NCBI GenBank assembly: GCA_013373015.1
Contig: JABXIQ010000027.1
Location: forward strand, 40,834-104,833
Length of the DNA: 64,000 nt
Source of the DNA: Kangiellaceae bacterium
GTDB lineage: Bacteria > Pseudomonadota > Gammaproteobacteria > Enterobacterales > Kangiellaceae
Direction of reading: 5' to 3'
The position numbers and the translations under genes were made by a program. The notes under the pieces were generated by a model. That model made no database searches and was not told the DNA's origin. It was given only the letters and a program-made list of their open reading frames with translations. Numbering within the stretch: the first letter of the stretch is position 1; each line of letters starts with the position of its first letter. This document shows positions 16,971 to 27,900 of this stretch, piece by piece.

Positions 16971-19031
16971 TTAATTCTGCAATAAAGAAATATCAGCCAC
17001 AGAACTAAATAAAGTTTGCAGGTTATTAAGCATAGCTAGACGATTTGCTTTAATGGCAGGATCTTCGGCATTAACCATGACTTTATCAAAAAAAGCATCA
17101 ACATCATCACGCAAGTTGGCAAGGTGAGCGAGCTTGTCTTGATAATTTTTAATTTCTGACATGCTTAATAATGCATTATCTATTTTACTAGCCAACGACT
17201 TTTCTTCAGTCTCAACGAGCAGAGACGATTCAATGCTATTTGGTATTTCAATATCTGCTTTAGCAAGGATGTTCTTAACGCGTTTGTTTGCTGCTGATAG
17301 ACTTTCTGCCTCTTGCAGTTTTTGAAAGAATTGAACTGCCTTAATACGAGCATCAAAGTCAAAAGGTTGCGAAGGTTGTAAAGCCATTACCGAAGCAATG
17401 ATATTCGCATCAACGCCCTGATCGAGATACCAGGCCTTAAAGCGCTCTAAGATAAACTCGAAAAGTTCTTGTTGAACATTTTGGTTAGTTAACTTATCAC
17501 CAAAACTTGCTACAGAGTTGCTGATTAAAGAGTTCAAGTCTAATTCAAGTTTATTCTCAACAATAGTTCTTAACAAACCAATGGCTGCGCGTCTTAAGGC
17601 AAAGGGATCTTTTGAACCTTTAGGTTTTTGACCGATGCCAAATATCCCTACAAGCGTATCCACTCGATCAGCGATTGCAATCGCTTGCCCGACTGGATTT
17701 TGTGCTAATTTATCACCTGAGAATTTTGGTAAGTATTGTTCTGTCATGGCGATAGCGACATTCTCATGCTCACCATCATGACGCGCATAATAGGTTCCCA
17801 TCACACCCTGTAATTTATCAAACTCACCGACCATATTGGTAGAAAGATCACATTTAGAGAGTAAGCCTGCTCTTTCGGATTGCTCGGCATCTGCTCCGAT
17901 AACAGGAGCAATCGACTTAGCTAATGCCGCTACACGCTCTGCTTTATCTTGAATTGAACCAAGTTGGTTTTGGAAGACGACTTTTTTTAGGTGTTCTTGA
18001 TGACTTTCTAAACTAACTTTTTTGTCTGTTTCAAAAAAGAATTTAGCATCAGCCAAACGTGGACGAATAACCTTTTCATTGCCAGAAATAATGCTGTGCG
18101 GATTCGAGCTTTCAATATTGGCAACCGTGATAAAGTTAGGCAGTAACTCGCCTTCTTTATCTAAAACATGGAAATATTTCTGATGCTCTGCCATTGATGA
18201 TACTAAGCACTCGCTAGGTACTGATAAAAAATCATCATCAAATTTTCCGGTTAAAGCAACAGGCCATTCTACTAAGCTAGTTACTTCATCCAATAAATCT
18301 TCAGAGATTTGTGCAACACCATTAATGGATTGCGCTTCTGTTTCAACTTGTTGTTTTACAAGCTGTTGGCGTTTTTCATAATCAGCAATGACTTTAGCAT
18401 TTTCAAGCTGCGACAAATAAGTATCAGCGCTTGTAATGACAATAGCCTCAGGAGCCATAAAGCGGTGACCAAATGATTGATTGCTTGTTTTGACGCCAAC
18501 TATAGTCGCATCTAAGACTTGTTCGCCATGCAATAAAACTGCCCAATGTACGGGACGAATAAATTGTTCACTTCGATCTCCCCAACGCATTGCCTTAGGA
18601 ATGGGTAATTTCTTTAATGCACCATTAATAATATCTTCAATAAACTTGGCTAAAGGCTGACCTTGTTGCGCAATGGTAAAGCCAAGACGTAAACCTTTAT
18701 CCGTTTCAATCTTTTGCAACTGTTCAACTTCAACACCACAAGATTTTGCAAAGCCAATCGCTGCCGGCTTTGCCGTGCCATCATCGTTGTAAGCGGCATC
18801 AACGGCAGGCCCCAAGCGCTCAACATTTTTGTCAGGTTGACTAGCGCTCAATTGACGAACGATGACTGCTAAACGGCGTGGTGCGGCGTAAGCATCAATA
18901 GAGTCAAACTCGAAATCTTGGCTGATTAAATTAGCGGCAATATTGTCGCGTAAAGCATCGCGTAAATTTTTAAGTGCTTTCGGTGGCAACTCTTCTGTGC
19001 CAAGCTCAAATAATAAATCTTGCTTACTCAT
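16971..19031 (-). CDS. glyS: Glycyl-tRNA synthetase beta subunit
   Basis: Beta subunit of the bacterial alpha2-beta2 glycyl-tRNA synthetase, 686 residues as in Escherichia coli. It begins with the typical DLLFELGTEELPPKAL and carries internal signatures such as GHRFMAP, MAEHQKYFHV and GSKDPFALRR. The C-terminal DALR anticodon-binding region is present. It starts 2 bases after the stop of glyQ, the standard order for this heteromeric enzyme, and is followed closely by gmhB. Confidence 0.97.
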   Translation of the reverse strand: MSKQDLLFELGTEELPPKALKNLRDALRDNIAANLISQDFEFDSIDAYAAPRRLAVIVRQLSASQPDKNVERLGPAVDAAYNDDGTAKPAAIGFAKSCGVEVEQLQKIETDKGLRLGFTIAQQGQPLAKFIEDIINGALKKLPIPKAMRWGDRSEQFIRPVHWAVLLHGEQVLDATIVGVKTSNQSFGHRFMAPEAIVITSADTYLSQLENAKVIADYEKRQQLVKQQVETEAQSINGVAQISEDLLDEVTSLVEWPVALTGKFDDDFLSVPSECLVSSMAEHQKYFHVLDKEGELLPNFITVANIESSNPHSIISGNEKVIRPRLADAKFFFETDKKVSLESHQEHLKKVVFQNQLGSIQDKAERVAALAKSIAPVIGADAEQSERAGLLSKCDLSTNMVGEFDKLQGVMGTYYARHDGEHENVAIAMTEQYLPKFSGDKLAQNPVGQAIAIADRVDTLVGIFGIGQKPKGSKDPFALRRAAIGLLRTIVENKLELDLNSLISNSVASFGDKLTNQNVQQELFEFILERFKAWYLDQGVDANIIASVMALQPSQPFDFDARIKAVQFFQKLQEAESLSAANKRVKNILAKADIEIPNSIESSLLVETEEKSLASKIDNALLSMSEIKNYQDKLAHLANLRDDVDAFFDKVMVNAEDPAIKANRLAMLNNLQTLFSSVADISLLQN

Positions 19032-19033
19032 TC

Positions 19034-19957
19034 TTATTTTTCCTCCGATTTATTATTGTTGAGCATAGGAAAGCCAAGAGCTTCGCGCGCGGCATAATAG
19101 CTTTCTGCCACAGAGCGAGCCAAGGTGCGCACACGTAAAATAAATCGTTGGCGTTCGGTTACTGAAATAGCGTGACGTGCATCTAATAGATTAAAAGCAT
19201 GTGAAGCTTTTAGCACCATCTCATAAGCTGGTAATGGCAAATTATGCTCCATTAAGCGCGCGCATTCACTTTCGCAATAATCAAAAAATTCAAATAGTTT
19301 TTCAACATTAGCGTGCTCGAAGTTATAGGTCGATTGCTCTACTTCGTTTTGGTGGAATACATCGCGGTAATAGACTTTTCCTAATGGCCCATCGGTCCAC
19401 ACCAGATCAAAAATTGAGTCAACCCCTTGCAAATACATGGCAATGCGCTCAAGACCATAGGTAATTTCACCCATCACAGGTTTACACTCCAAGCCACCTA
19501 CTTGTTGGAAATAGGTAAATTGAGTGACTTCCATACCATTAAGCCACACTTCCCAACCAAGACCCCAAGCACCGAGAGTGGGCGACTCCCAGTTATCTTC
19601 AACAAAGCGAATATCATGCTCAAGCGGGTCTATACCCAATGCTTTCATAGAGCCTAAATACATTTCTTGGATTTCTAATGGCGATGGTTTAATCACAACC
19701 TGATATTGATAGTAGTGTTGTAAGCGATTTGGATTTTCACCATAACGACCATCGGTAGGACGACGACATGGCTGGACATAAGCCGCACTCCAAGGCTCTG
19801 GGCCAATCGCACGTAAAAAGGTTGCAGGGTGAAAGGTACCCGCGCCCACTTCGAGATCCAGCGGCTGCTGAATAACACAGCCTTGCTCTGCCCAATAGTT
19901 TTGCAGGGTTAGGATAAGTCCCTGAAATGTTTTAGTATTTTCGTTACCAATCGTCAC
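19034..19957 (-). CDS. glyQ: Glycyl-tRNA synthetase alpha subunit
   Basis: Catalytic class II subunit that charges tRNA-Gly together with GlyS. 307 residues with the family signatures [36 protein letters not shown] and [14 protein letters not shown]. The start is GTG at 19957: MTIGNEN begins with GTG, AAGG lies 8 bases upstream, and no ATG is better placed. It is the first gene of the glyQ-glyS-gmhB-SDR operon. A consensus -10 and two inverted repeats lie in the 66 bases upstream. Confidence 0.97.
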   Translation of the reverse strand: MTIGNENTKTFQGLILTLQNYWAEQGCVIQQPLDLEVGAGTFHPATFLRAIGPEPWSAAYVQPCRRPTDGRYGENPNRLQHYYQYQVVIKPSPLEIQEMYLGSMKALGIDPLEHDIRFVEDNWESPTLGAWGLGWEVWLNGMEVTQFTYFQQVGGLECKPVMGEITYGLERIAMYLQGVDSIFDLVWTDGPLGKVYYRDVFHQNEVEQSTYNFEHANVEKLFEFFDYCESECARLMEHNLPLPAYEMVLKASHAFNLLDARHAISVTERQRFILRVRTLARSVAESYYAAREALGFPMLNNNKSEEK

Positions 19958-19971
19958 AATATTGCCTTTTG

Positions 19972-20025
19972 CTGACTATAGATAGTCAGATCAAATGTTG
20001 AATTCGCTCAAAGAGCGAAATTATA
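19972..20025 (-). promoter_or_regulatory. glyQ promoter -10 and leader inverted repeats
   Basis: On the minus strand an exact TATAAT lies at 20025-20020 with a poor -35 (TTAGAA at 17-base spacing). An inverted repeat TTCGCTC-AAA-GAGCGAA (20003-20019) spans the expected transcription start, and a second, CTGACTAT-AG-ATAGTCAG (19972-19989), lies in the leader before the ribosome site. The -10 is well supported; the regulatory meaning of the repeats is a guess. Confidence 0.5.
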
Positions 20026-20123
20026 CGGGAAAATGTGTGATTTTCTAACCTTTAGACGGCTTATTGTTGAATTTATTGGTTTTTCTCACTAAATTAGCTG
20101 TGCATCAATAAAAAGGAAAGCTA

Positions 20124-20684
20124 ATGAGCAAACGCTGTTTCTGGGTTTCTGACGATCCCTTGTATATCGACTATCACGATCATGAGTGGGGAATTCCTGT
20201 TTATGATGATCAAAAGCTATTTGAAATGCTGTGCTTAGAAGGTGCTCAAGCAGGTTTAAGTTGGATCACGGTTTTGAAGAAACGCGAGCATTATTGCAAG
20301 GTGTTTGACAATTTTGATGCGGAAAAAATTGCCAGATACACGGATAAAAAACGTGAGCAGCTATTGGCTGATCCAGGGATTATTCGTAATAAGTTGAAGG
20401 TGAACGCTTTTATCGTCAATGCGCAGAATTACCTACGCATTAAAGAGCAGCAAAGTTTTAGTGATTATATGTGGCAGTTTGTTGATGGGAAACCGATAGT
20501 TAACCAATGGAAAGAACGCTCGCAAGTTCCTGCTAATACCCCTGAATCAGATGCCATGTCAAAACAGCTTAAAAAAGATGGCTTTAAGTTTGTGGGTTCG
20601 ACCATTTGTTATGCTTTCATGCAGGCTTGTGGCATGGTTAACGACCATACTACGGATTGTGATTTTTATAAAAAATGCTACTAA
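20124..20684 (+). CDS. tag: DNA-3-methyladenine glycosylase I
   Basis: Base-excision repair enzyme that removes 3-methyladenine. 186 residues, as in Escherichia coli Tag. The N-terminus CFWVSDDPLYIDYHDHEWG supplies zinc ligands C5 and H18, and the C-terminal NDHTTDC supplies the remaining His and Cys. The helix-hairpin-helix region includes EGAQAGLSWITVLKKRE, with the conserved Glu-Ala and Trp of the base pocket. Start: ATG with AAGGA about 7 bases upstream. The next gene follows after 17 bases and may be co-transcribed. Confidence 0.96.
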   Translation: MSKRCFWVSDDPLYIDYHDHEWGIPVYDDQKLFEMLCLEGAQAGLSWITVLKKREHYCKVFDNFDAEKIARYTDKKREQLLADPGIIRNKLKVNAFIVNAQNYLRIKEQQSFSDYMWQFVDGKPIVNQWKERSQVPANTPESDAMSKQLKKDGFKFVGSTICYAFMQACGMVNDHTTDCDFYKKCY

Positions 20685-20701
20685 ATTGATTAGGAGTTAA
20701 C

Positions 20702-21235
20702 ATGAAAATAACTTTTACGAAAGCAATCTTGGCTTTGACCATGTTTTCCAGCACGATTTTTTATCCGCTGCAAGCATTTGATTTTATAGAGAAAAATATA
20801 CCTGAAACGCATTTTATCTATAAAACGATTAGTGCTGAGGCTAATGATTTTCACAGTCAGTCCAAGGCTGCGGGGATTGATATTATGCGCAAATTGGCCA
20901 CCAAAATTAGAGTTAAGGCGGCAGGCGATTTTACAGGTGTTATTTTACAGTCAGAACAAAAGAACCCAAACATATTGGTGGCTCAAGTAGGTTTCCCAAT
21001 TGCCAAAGCTGCAAATTCTCAAGGGCGACTAAAATACCAAAAGCTCGAATCGCTAAAGGTGGTTGCTGTGCATTACCAAGGTTCTCGAGCAGAGTTGGCT
21101 CAAGCATGGCAAGACCTATACCAATACGTTATTGCACAGGGTTATCAACTGAATGGTGAAAGCCGCTTTGTGATCAATGCGCCAGAAAAAGAGGGCATGG
21201 TGGATATGGAGTTACAGGTTGGTGTGCAGCCTTAA
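20702..21235 (+). CDS. Exported protein with GyrI-like fold
   Basis: 177 residues with an N-terminal signal peptide (hydrophobic to about residue 25, cleavage near LQAFD). The mature part, with VAQVGFPIAKAANSQGRLKYQ, VAVHYQGSRAELAQAWQDLYQYV and a closing VDMELQVGVQP, follows the strand-helix pattern of GyrI-like or AraC effector-binding domains. That domain is usually cytoplasmic, so an exported copy is uncommon. The assignment rests on pattern recognition, not on a search. A strong AGGAG precedes the ATG, and the gene follows tag. Confidence 0.65.
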   Translation: MKITFTKAILALTMFSSTIFYPLQAFDFIEKNIPETHFIYKTISAEANDFHSQSKAAGIDIMRKLATKIRVKAAGDFTGVILQSEQKNPNILVAQVGFPIAKAANSQGRLKYQKLESLKVVAVHYQGSRAELAQAWQDLYQYVIAQGYQLNGESRFVINAPEKEGMVDMELQVGVQP

Positions 21236-21250
21236 CTTTTAAATGCGGGG

Positions 21251-21475
21251 CTATTGTTTTTTGGTGAGGTAGTGTGCCAATTGTTTGCCAATACTCACAA
21301 TTGAGCCTGCAACGCCAATGATTGCAGCAATAACCAATATGGTTATCGTGGCCTGTTGGTTCAAAAACTGCCATGCAAAATAGTGCTTTGCAAAGATAAA
21401 ACCGATAATAACCAATGATATCAGGTAGCATGCAATGGTAAATTTGGGTAAGGCTTGAAATTTAAGTTTGGCCAT
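21251..21475 (-). CDS. Small two-helix membrane protein, unknown
   Basis: 74 residues with two hydrophobic helices (about 13-33 and 41-62) and basic ends (MAKLKFQ, LTKKQ), so an inner membrane hairpin is likely. It is unrecognised. It starts one base after the DUF1285 stop and is the last gene of a tight tusA-DUF1285 run, which supports it being real. Confidence 0.6.
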   Translation of the reverse strand: MAKLKFQALPKFTIACYLISLVIIGFIFAKHYFAWQFLNQQATITILVIAAIIGVAGSIVSIGKQLAHYLTKKQ

Positions 21476-21476
21476 T

Positions 21477-22025
21477 TCAAATACTTCCTAAGCTAAAAAA
21501 TTCACCTGCAGAAATAACCCCCATGTGCTTTTGGCCGTCAATCACTCTTTCTTCAGCAATCTCAACAAGTTCATAAAACACATTACGGTGGATCAAGGCG
21601 TGTAAATTACTACGAATAGTGATGTAAGGCGAGGGTTCGCCAGTATTTGGATCTTGTTTAACCCATAATGGATTTTCAGCCGTCAGAGCTACTTGGTTAT
21701 CACAATTATCTTCAAAAACAATAACTTGGCCATGCTTGGTTACTTGGAGTTGCATTCTGATCACTAAGAAAGGTGCATCTTCGACTTGAATACCTAACTT
21801 TTCTACAGGCGTGACCAGAAAGTAGTGGTTATCTTCTTTTTTAAGCACCGAGGAAAATAATTTAACCAGTCTTTGGCGACCAATTGGTGAACCTTGGTAG
21901 TGCCATGAACCATCGCGCTTTATGAGCAAATCCATATTGCCGCAAAATTCAGGGTCCCATTTATCTACTGGTGGCAAGTTGCCTGATTGTAGTTGTGAGA
22001 GAATTTCGGCTAAGTCATTGGTCAT
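21477..22025 (-). CDS. DUF1285 domain protein
   Basis: 182-residue cytoplasmic protein of the DUF1285 family. Recognisable elements are PPVDKWDPEFCGNMDLLIKR near the N-terminus, GSWHYQGSPIGRQRLVKLFSSVLKKE, and YFLVTPVEKLGIQVEDAPF, the block that defines this family of proteobacterial proteins. No catalytic role is established. It sits 4 bases after tusA and 1 base before a small membrane protein, suggesting a three-gene operon. Confidence 0.88.
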   Translation of the reverse strand: MTNDLAEILSQLQSGNLPPVDKWDPEFCGNMDLLIKRDGSWHYQGSPIGRQRLVKLFSSVLKKEDNHYFLVTPVEKLGIQVEDAPFLVIRMQLQVTKHGQVIVFEDNCDNQVALTAENPLWVKQDPNTGEPSPYITIRSNLHALIHRNVFYELVEIAEERVIDGQKHMGVISAGEFFSLGSI

Positions 22026-22029
22026 AGAT

Positions 22030-22284
22030 TTAAGCCGATAATCCTTTCTTAATCAAATACTTATAAGGTGTTTGTTCAGTATCGCTGGCCAATAGTTGAT
22101 GCTCCATAAAAGTACAAAACTTTGGAATATCACGGGTAGTTGAGGGGTCATCAGCAATTACCAATAATACCTCCCCTTGCTCCATTTTACGCACGTTTAG
22201 ACGCACCATCATCACCGGTTCAGGACAACGTAGTCCAAGGGCATCTAGTTTGCGATCAAATTGCTCAAAGTTGATATTGGTCAT
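22030..22284 (-). CDS. tusA: Sulfurtransferase TusA family protein
   Basis: 84-residue sulfur carrier of the SirA/TusA/YhhP family. The persulfide-forming Cys is C20 in GLRCPEPVM, the hallmark CPxP motif, followed by the [23 protein letters not shown] block. TusA passes sulfur from IscS to TusD for thiouridine synthesis at the tRNA wobble position. It heads a short operon with DUF1285 and is divergent from the Dps gene. Confidence 0.92.
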   Translation of the reverse strand: MTNINFEQFDRKLDALGLRCPEPVMMVRLNVRKMEQGEVLLVIADDPSTTRDIPKFCTFMEHQLLASDTEQTPYKYLIKKGLSA

Positions 22285-22465
22285 GAAATCTTATTACACC
22301 AAGCGTATGTTAGAAGTTGAGCGAATTTTAGTCTTTTTGTGACAAGAGCTAAAGCATCCTCTCTATTGTATAGAAATTATATATCATCATTTTAGAAATG
22401 TTTAATTTTATTAATTAATCAGAAAGGTAGACAATGAATCTAAGCTAGAGATTAGGAGAAAAAAC

Positions 22466-22942
22466 ATGCAAAAGGCAATTAATATTGGTATTGATGAACA
22501 AGCCAGACAAGAGATCGGTCAAGGGTTATCACGTTTGCTGGCAGATACTTATACATTATATTTACAAACTCATAACTTTCATTGGAATGTGACGGGACCT
22601 TTTTTTCAATCGTTGCATATTTTGTTCGAAGGCCAATACAGCGAGTTGGCGCTTGCGGTTGATGTTATTGCAGAACGCATTCGGGCGCTAGGTATTCTAG
22701 CCCCAGGCACTTACCAAGAGTTTGCAAAGCTGACTGAGATCAAAGAAATTGAAGGTAACATAAGTGCAGAAGAGATGTTGGAACGGCTGGTGGACAGTCA
22801 TGAAACCGTAGTTAGAACTGCGCGCGCAATTTTGCCATTGGCGCAAGAGGCTGCTGATGAATCCTCAACGAGTTTGATTTCAGATCGGTTGGTGGTGCAC
22901 GAAAAAACAGCTTGGATGTTACGCTCACATTTGCAGAGTTAA
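22466..22942 (+). CDS. dps: Dps family ferritin-like DNA-protection protein
   Basis: 158-residue Dps-type miniferritin that oxidises and stores iron, protecting DNA. The ferroxidase ligands are visible at the inter-subunit site: H39 in NFHWNV, H51 and E55 in LHILFEG, D66 and E70 in AVDVIAERI. The N-terminus is short, without the Lys-rich tail used by Escherichia coli Dps to bind DNA, so DNA binding is uncertain. AGGAG precedes the ATG. The last 4 bases overlap the end of the convergent GGDEF gene, so no terminator separates them. Confidence 0.92.
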   Translation: MQKAINIGIDEQARQEIGQGLSRLLADTYTLYLQTHNFHWNVTGPFFQSLHILFEGQYSELALAVDVIAERIRALGILAPGTYQEFAKLTEIKEIEGNISAEEMLERLVDSHETVVRTARAILPLAQEAADESSTSLISDRLVVHEKTAWMLRSHLQS

Positions 22943-24831
22943 TTTAAGTCACCCGCAAAGGTCGCGGCAACACGGTTGCGGCCTTCATTTTTTGCTTTAT
23001 ATAATAATCGGTCTGCACGATTAATAACAAAGTCTAAACTTTCATCTTCATCCAAATATTCTGTTACTCCAAAGCTAGATGTCACTTTCAAACCTTGTGC
23101 TAAATGATCAAAATCAAAGGCTTCAAAGTGCTCGCGTAAACGCTCAGCAATGTTGTAGGCATCATTCAGAGTGGTTTCGGGTAAGATAATCATAAATTCT
23201 TCTCCACCAATACGGCCAATAGTATCCTTTTCACGTAAAATGGCGCGGCAAATATCTTTAGTGGTTTGTATGACTTGATCACCAACGGAATGGCCAAAAC
23301 GATCATTAATGCTTTTGAAATGATCTAAATCGAACAGAATGATACTGTAGGTGCCGGTGCCGCCGGAGCTGTTGCGATGATGTTCATCAAGAGTTCTAAA
23401 CACATGACGACGATTTGGCAGCTTGGTCAAGTTATCGGTGAAGGCTAGTTTATGGTTGTCGTTAGCTAAACGCTTAAAGCGGAATATCATCCAAATGGCG
23501 GCAAAAATACCAATGGCTAATACACCAATCAAACTCCATAAAATATAGGAAAATTTGCGGTTATTGGATAAATACTCTTGATTAAGTGCATTTTCTTTCT
23601 CTAACAATTTATTTTCAAATGATAAACGCTCTTGATCCAGTTGCTCACGGGAAATGTTAGAAACATGAGTCATATTATCGTTAAAATGTTTGCGATAATT
23701 TTTATACGATTGGCCTAGCTTTTCAAAGGCTTCTTGATATCGCTCCTCTTTAGCTAAAATTTCAGCATTGAGACGTTCAAAATAATAGAGATCAGTATCG
23801 CCTTGTTTTGCAGAGTGATCTTCTGCAATGGCCAAATGGTATTTAGCTTGATCTAAATTGCCTAGTTTTAGATGTAAATAAGCATATTCGGAATGCAATT
23901 CGTAATTAAATAATTCTTCACCGATTTGCTCAGACATTTTAATCGCTTGATCAAGATGGTTTAGCGCTTTTTCATACTCGCCTTGATCGGTTAATATACG
24001 GCTGCGCATTTGATGAGCAAAGGCAATTGCAGAAATATCTTGCTCTTGTGATGCTGATGCTAGGGATTTATCCAGAAGCTCTTTAGCTCGATCAAAGTTT
24101 CCTTCAAGGCGGTAAGAATCAGCAAGATTAGAGTAGAGATAGGAGTTGTCAGTGAGCTGCGGATTTTCTTCCATCACTTCAACTGCTTTTTCAAAATACA
24201 TAATCGCTGAAGCATTATCATTGAGTTCAGAATATAAGATACCAAACACATTATAAGTTTCAGTCAATTGATAAGGATCATCACTATCAAAGGCATGTGC
24301 CAAAGCTACTTCAAGTAACTCTAGAGACTCTTTATATTTGTATTGGAAGGATAAAATATAAGCACGTTCTAAAACTAAATTGCTGAGCTTATGTTTAGGC
24401 CAGCTTTCGCTAACAGCGGTGTATAATGCATCGGCTTTCTCGATCGCTTGGGGTATTTGACCGTCGCCGCGTAAGGTGAAGATTTCAACATAATCATATT
24501 CATGCTGTAGCCTTTCTGATTTAACTTCTTGCACCAGTGGTTTAGCGATAGTCAGATACTCTTTGGTTAACTTAAAGTTATCTTGTAAAGAATAATAATC
24601 CGCCATCAGGATATTGGCTAAGGCTAACGAATGGGTGTCGAGCTGGGGGTTGCTCAGAAGTTTACTGATCTTATTGTAATAGGAATCTTGTGAGCGCTCA
24701 GGGACTGAAAGCTTGCTCATGTTATAAAGCTGATTTTGTAGTAATTCATTATTAGTTTGATTACTAAAAGCAATGCTTGGTAGCAGAGTCACCCATAAAC
24801 AAACTAACACGAACATCCTGATCGTCTTCAC
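22939..24831 (-). CDS. TPR-containing GGDEF diguanylate cyclase
   Basis: 630-residue exported sensor with a cytoplasmic cyclase. A signal peptide (to about residue 23) is followed by a periplasmic TPR superhelix (about 45-400; e.g. [27 protein letters not shown]), a coiled region, one membrane helix (about 428-448) and a GGDEF domain (about 460-625). The active site is GGEEF near residue 540 and the RxxD inhibitory site (REKD) lies five residues before it, so product inhibition is expected. The start is GTG at 24831, with AGGGA 5 bases upstream; the first ATG would cut into the signal peptide. Confidence 0.92.
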   Translation of the reverse strand: MKTIRMFVLVCLWVTLLPSIAFSNQTNNELLQNQLYNMSKLSVPERSQDSYYNKISKLLSNPQLDTHSLALANILMADYYSLQDNFKLTKEYLTIAKPLVQEVKSERLQHEYDYVEIFTLRGDGQIPQAIEKADALYTAVSESWPKHKLSNLVLERAYILSFQYKYKESLELLEVALAHAFDSDDPYQLTETYNVFGILYSELNDNASAIMYFEKAVEVMEENPQLTDNSYLYSNLADSYRLEGNFDRAKELLDKSLASASQEQDISAIAFAHQMRSRILTDQGEYEKALNHLDQAIKMSEQIGEELFNYELHSEYAYLHLKLGNLDQAKYHLAIAEDHSAKQGDTDLYYFERLNAEILAKEERYQEAFEKLGQSYKNYRKHFNDNMTHVSNISREQLDQERLSFENKLLEKENALNQEYLSNNRKFSYILWSLIGVLAIGIFAAIWMIFRFKRLANDNHKLAFTDNLTKLPNRRHVFRTLDEHHRNSSGGTGTYSIILFDLDHFKSINDRFGHSVGDQVIQTTKDICRAILREKDTIGRIGGEEFMIILPETTLNDAYNIAERLREHFEAFDFDHLAQGLKVTSSFGVTEYLDEDESLDFVINRADRLLYKAKNEGRNRVAATFAGDLN

Positions 24832-24901
24832 ACTATCCCTTTGATTTTTCTGTATTTGTTAAGGTACTTTACACTAAACTAATATAAAAATGAATAATCA
24901 A

Positions 24902-24921
24902 GCAATGCAATTTTGCATTGC
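24902..24921. terminator. Candidate weak terminator between the amidohydrolase and GGDEF genes
   Basis: Palindrome GCAATGCAA-TT-TTGCATTGC with a T-rich but interrupted tract on the minus strand. It lies after the stop of the amidohydrolase gene. The GC content is low, so termination is uncertain. Confidence 0.4.
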
Positions 24922-24952
24922 CTGATTCAGCTAACATTAAAAAGTCAGATTT

Positions 24953-27900
24953 TTACTTCTCAAAGTAGAATTTAGAACGTTTTTTAGCACTTGGAGCTAC
25001 TTGGTTCATGCTGTTCGCTTCGTACAAACGACCATTAAGCATAACCATATTGATTTTGTCAGTATCTTGTAGATTTATGCTCGGATCGGCGTCTAAAATC
25101 ACCAGATCGGCCAATTTTCCTGCTTTAATTGAACCAATCTCATGATCCATGCCTAAGATTTTAGCGCCATCAATCGTGCCCGCTTGCAAGGCTTGCATCG
25201 CTGTCATGCCACCTTGACCAAACATCCACAGTTCCCAATGAGCCGCTAAACCTTCACGCTGACCATGCGCACCCAGCAGCACTTTCACGCCTAAGTTATG
25301 CAGTTCTTGCGCAACTGTGGCATTGTGAACATGGTTATAGTCCTCGTCAGGCGCTTTGTAGCGACGACGCGAAACAGGATCAAGGATTTCTCTTGGTACA
25401 AATTTGCTCAATAATGGGTGTTTCCACACATCGGTTTTATCGTACCAATAACGCTCTCCCCAGATGCCGCCATAGCCCACGCCTAAAGTTGGCGTATAGC
25501 CAGTTCCGCTTTGGCTCCACAGTTGCTTCACATCATCATAAATATTCGCTACAGGAATCGAATGCTCCACAGTCGTGTGGCCATCAATGATCATGCTCAT
25601 ATTGTGCATAAACAATGAACCGCCTTCTGGCACCACGAGCATATTGGTTTGTCGAGCCGCTTCAAGTACCTGTTGACGCTGATCACGACGCGGTTGGTTA
25701 TAGCTTTTAACCGAAAATGCACCTGCGGCTTTCATGCGCTCAAGATGGCCAACAGCATCATCAAGACTGTCCACTTCTGCGGTAATGTAATGATTAGCAC
25801 CGTATAGAATAGTACCTGTAGAGAAGATGCGAGGTGCAGTTAGTAAACCCGCCTGCTGCATTTCTTTGGCCGAGAATACCGCTTCAGTATCAGCCGAAGG
25901 GTTATGAGTGGTCGTAACACCAAAAGCCAACGAAGCCAAAGCATTCCAGTTGGTTTGTGGTTGCAATTGACCATTAGCATAAGGGCCATGCCAATGCACA
26001 TCCACTAGCCCAGGAATGATGGTTTTACCTTTAACATCAAATACTTGCGCAGATGACGGCACACTGACTTGATCAGCAGTACCAACCGCTTTAATACGAT
26101 TGTTTTCAATGATAATGGTACCGTTTTCAATCACTTGCTCATTATCGTCACCTTCCATAGTCAAGATTTTAGCGCCTGTTAAAGCAATCAGACTATTCGG
26201 AACATCAGCCTCAACAGGTAAGCGAATGGTGGTTTCTTTAGCTTTCGGAGCTTCTTTTTTATCATCTTGTGTAGCACCATCATTTAAGAAGTCAAAACGC
26301 TCATCAAGATTTTGCTGATAAAGCGTTGGACCCAAAGACCAAGACAAGGTTTCGCTATCTTTTGACCAAGCTAGATTAGAGCCAGCAAAAGTTGAGAATT
26401 TGCGCACTGGCATGTTCGACGCTTTTGGCCCCGTGTTGATTGCTTTGCCGCTACGCACGAAAGGCGTTACGTACACTTGGTAGCGTTGGGTAAAGGCTAA
26501 CCATTGTTGATCGGGAGAAATGGCAAAATCACTGATCCAATTTCCTGCATAGTGCTCTTGCTCATTGTTTCCTTGTAAGTCAGTGCTTACTAATTTCCCG
26601 CTATACACTTGACCATTGATGTCTGTTTTGCTGAAAAAGACACGATCAGAATCTTTGGCAAAAAATGGATTGCTACCTGATTTGGTGACGCGAGTTTGCT
26701 TCTTGCTTTTAAGGTCGACAACAAAAATACCCGTATCATTAGAATACAAAGGTGAGGTGATATAGCCGCCAGAGCCAGTTTCAAAAACCACCGTTTTGCC
26801 GTCAGGGCTGATGTGCGGATTAGTGTAATGCCCCGGTTTTTGGCTGATCACTTTGCCATTGCCACCGCTCGCAGAAGCGATGCGCACACTACCTAGCTCC
26901 TCATCATGCCAAGTGCTGTACACGATCTTCTTACCATCGGCAGAGAAACTCGGATAAAACTCGAAATGATCATTTTGGCGGGTTAAACGCTTTGGTGTGC
27001 CATTGGGCAATGAAACCGTATAGATTTTGCCCAATGCTTGGAATACCGCACGATCGCCATTCGGAGAGGTTTGTAACCAACGCAGCATTTTAGCGTTGAA
27101 TTGCTCAGGTGCGACTTCGTTTTTCTGTAAAACGGCTTCGCGCATTTCGCGACGATCATTGACTTCAAAGGCGATATCACTGACGTTTTTTGAATTAATA
27201 TTGATTTTGTGCAACTTACCTTTAGCCCAGAATACGATATTGTCGCTATCAGGCGTCCAAGCAAAGTTTGGATAAACCCCATGAATCGCCCAAGTTTCCT
27301 GCATATCACGTTCTAGATCTTGATAAATTGGAAACTCTTCGCCAGTCTCACGATCTTGCAAGAACAAAGCACTTTGCTCGCGAATTCGGCGAACAAACGC
27401 TAAGTATTTACCGTCTGGCGAAGGTGTTGGACGTACCGCACCACCGACTCCAGAAACCCAGCTTTCAGTTTCGCCCGTTTCTCGGTTAATGGCATAAATT
27501 TGGTAAATTTGGTTATTAGAGTCTTTAGAATACTCGAAGAAACCGCCAGGTGTCGCATCGCGTGAGTACAACACATACTTACCATCAGGAGTAAAAGCAG
27601 GCTCACCTAAATCTTTTTGCTCATTCGGACGTTTGTTCAACTGAACGCCATTGCCGCCAGACTTGTGATACAACCAAATCTCACCAGCCCCTAGCGAGCG
27701 AGTGCCGGTAAAATGCTTACGCGCCGCAATATAGTTGCCATCAGGACTCCACACCGGATTGTTCAACAAACGGAAGCTCTCTTTGGTTACTTGAACCTGA
27801 TCAGAGCCGTCAGTATCCATGATCCAAATATTGTCGCCACCACCCTGATCGGTGGTAAAAGCGATTTGCTTACCATCAGGAGAAAAACGTGGCTGCATAT

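Noticed and set aside
19958..20123. T-box or glycine riboswitch upstream of glyQ
   Set aside because: No T-box sequence or glycine aptamer motifs were seen, only short inverted repeats.
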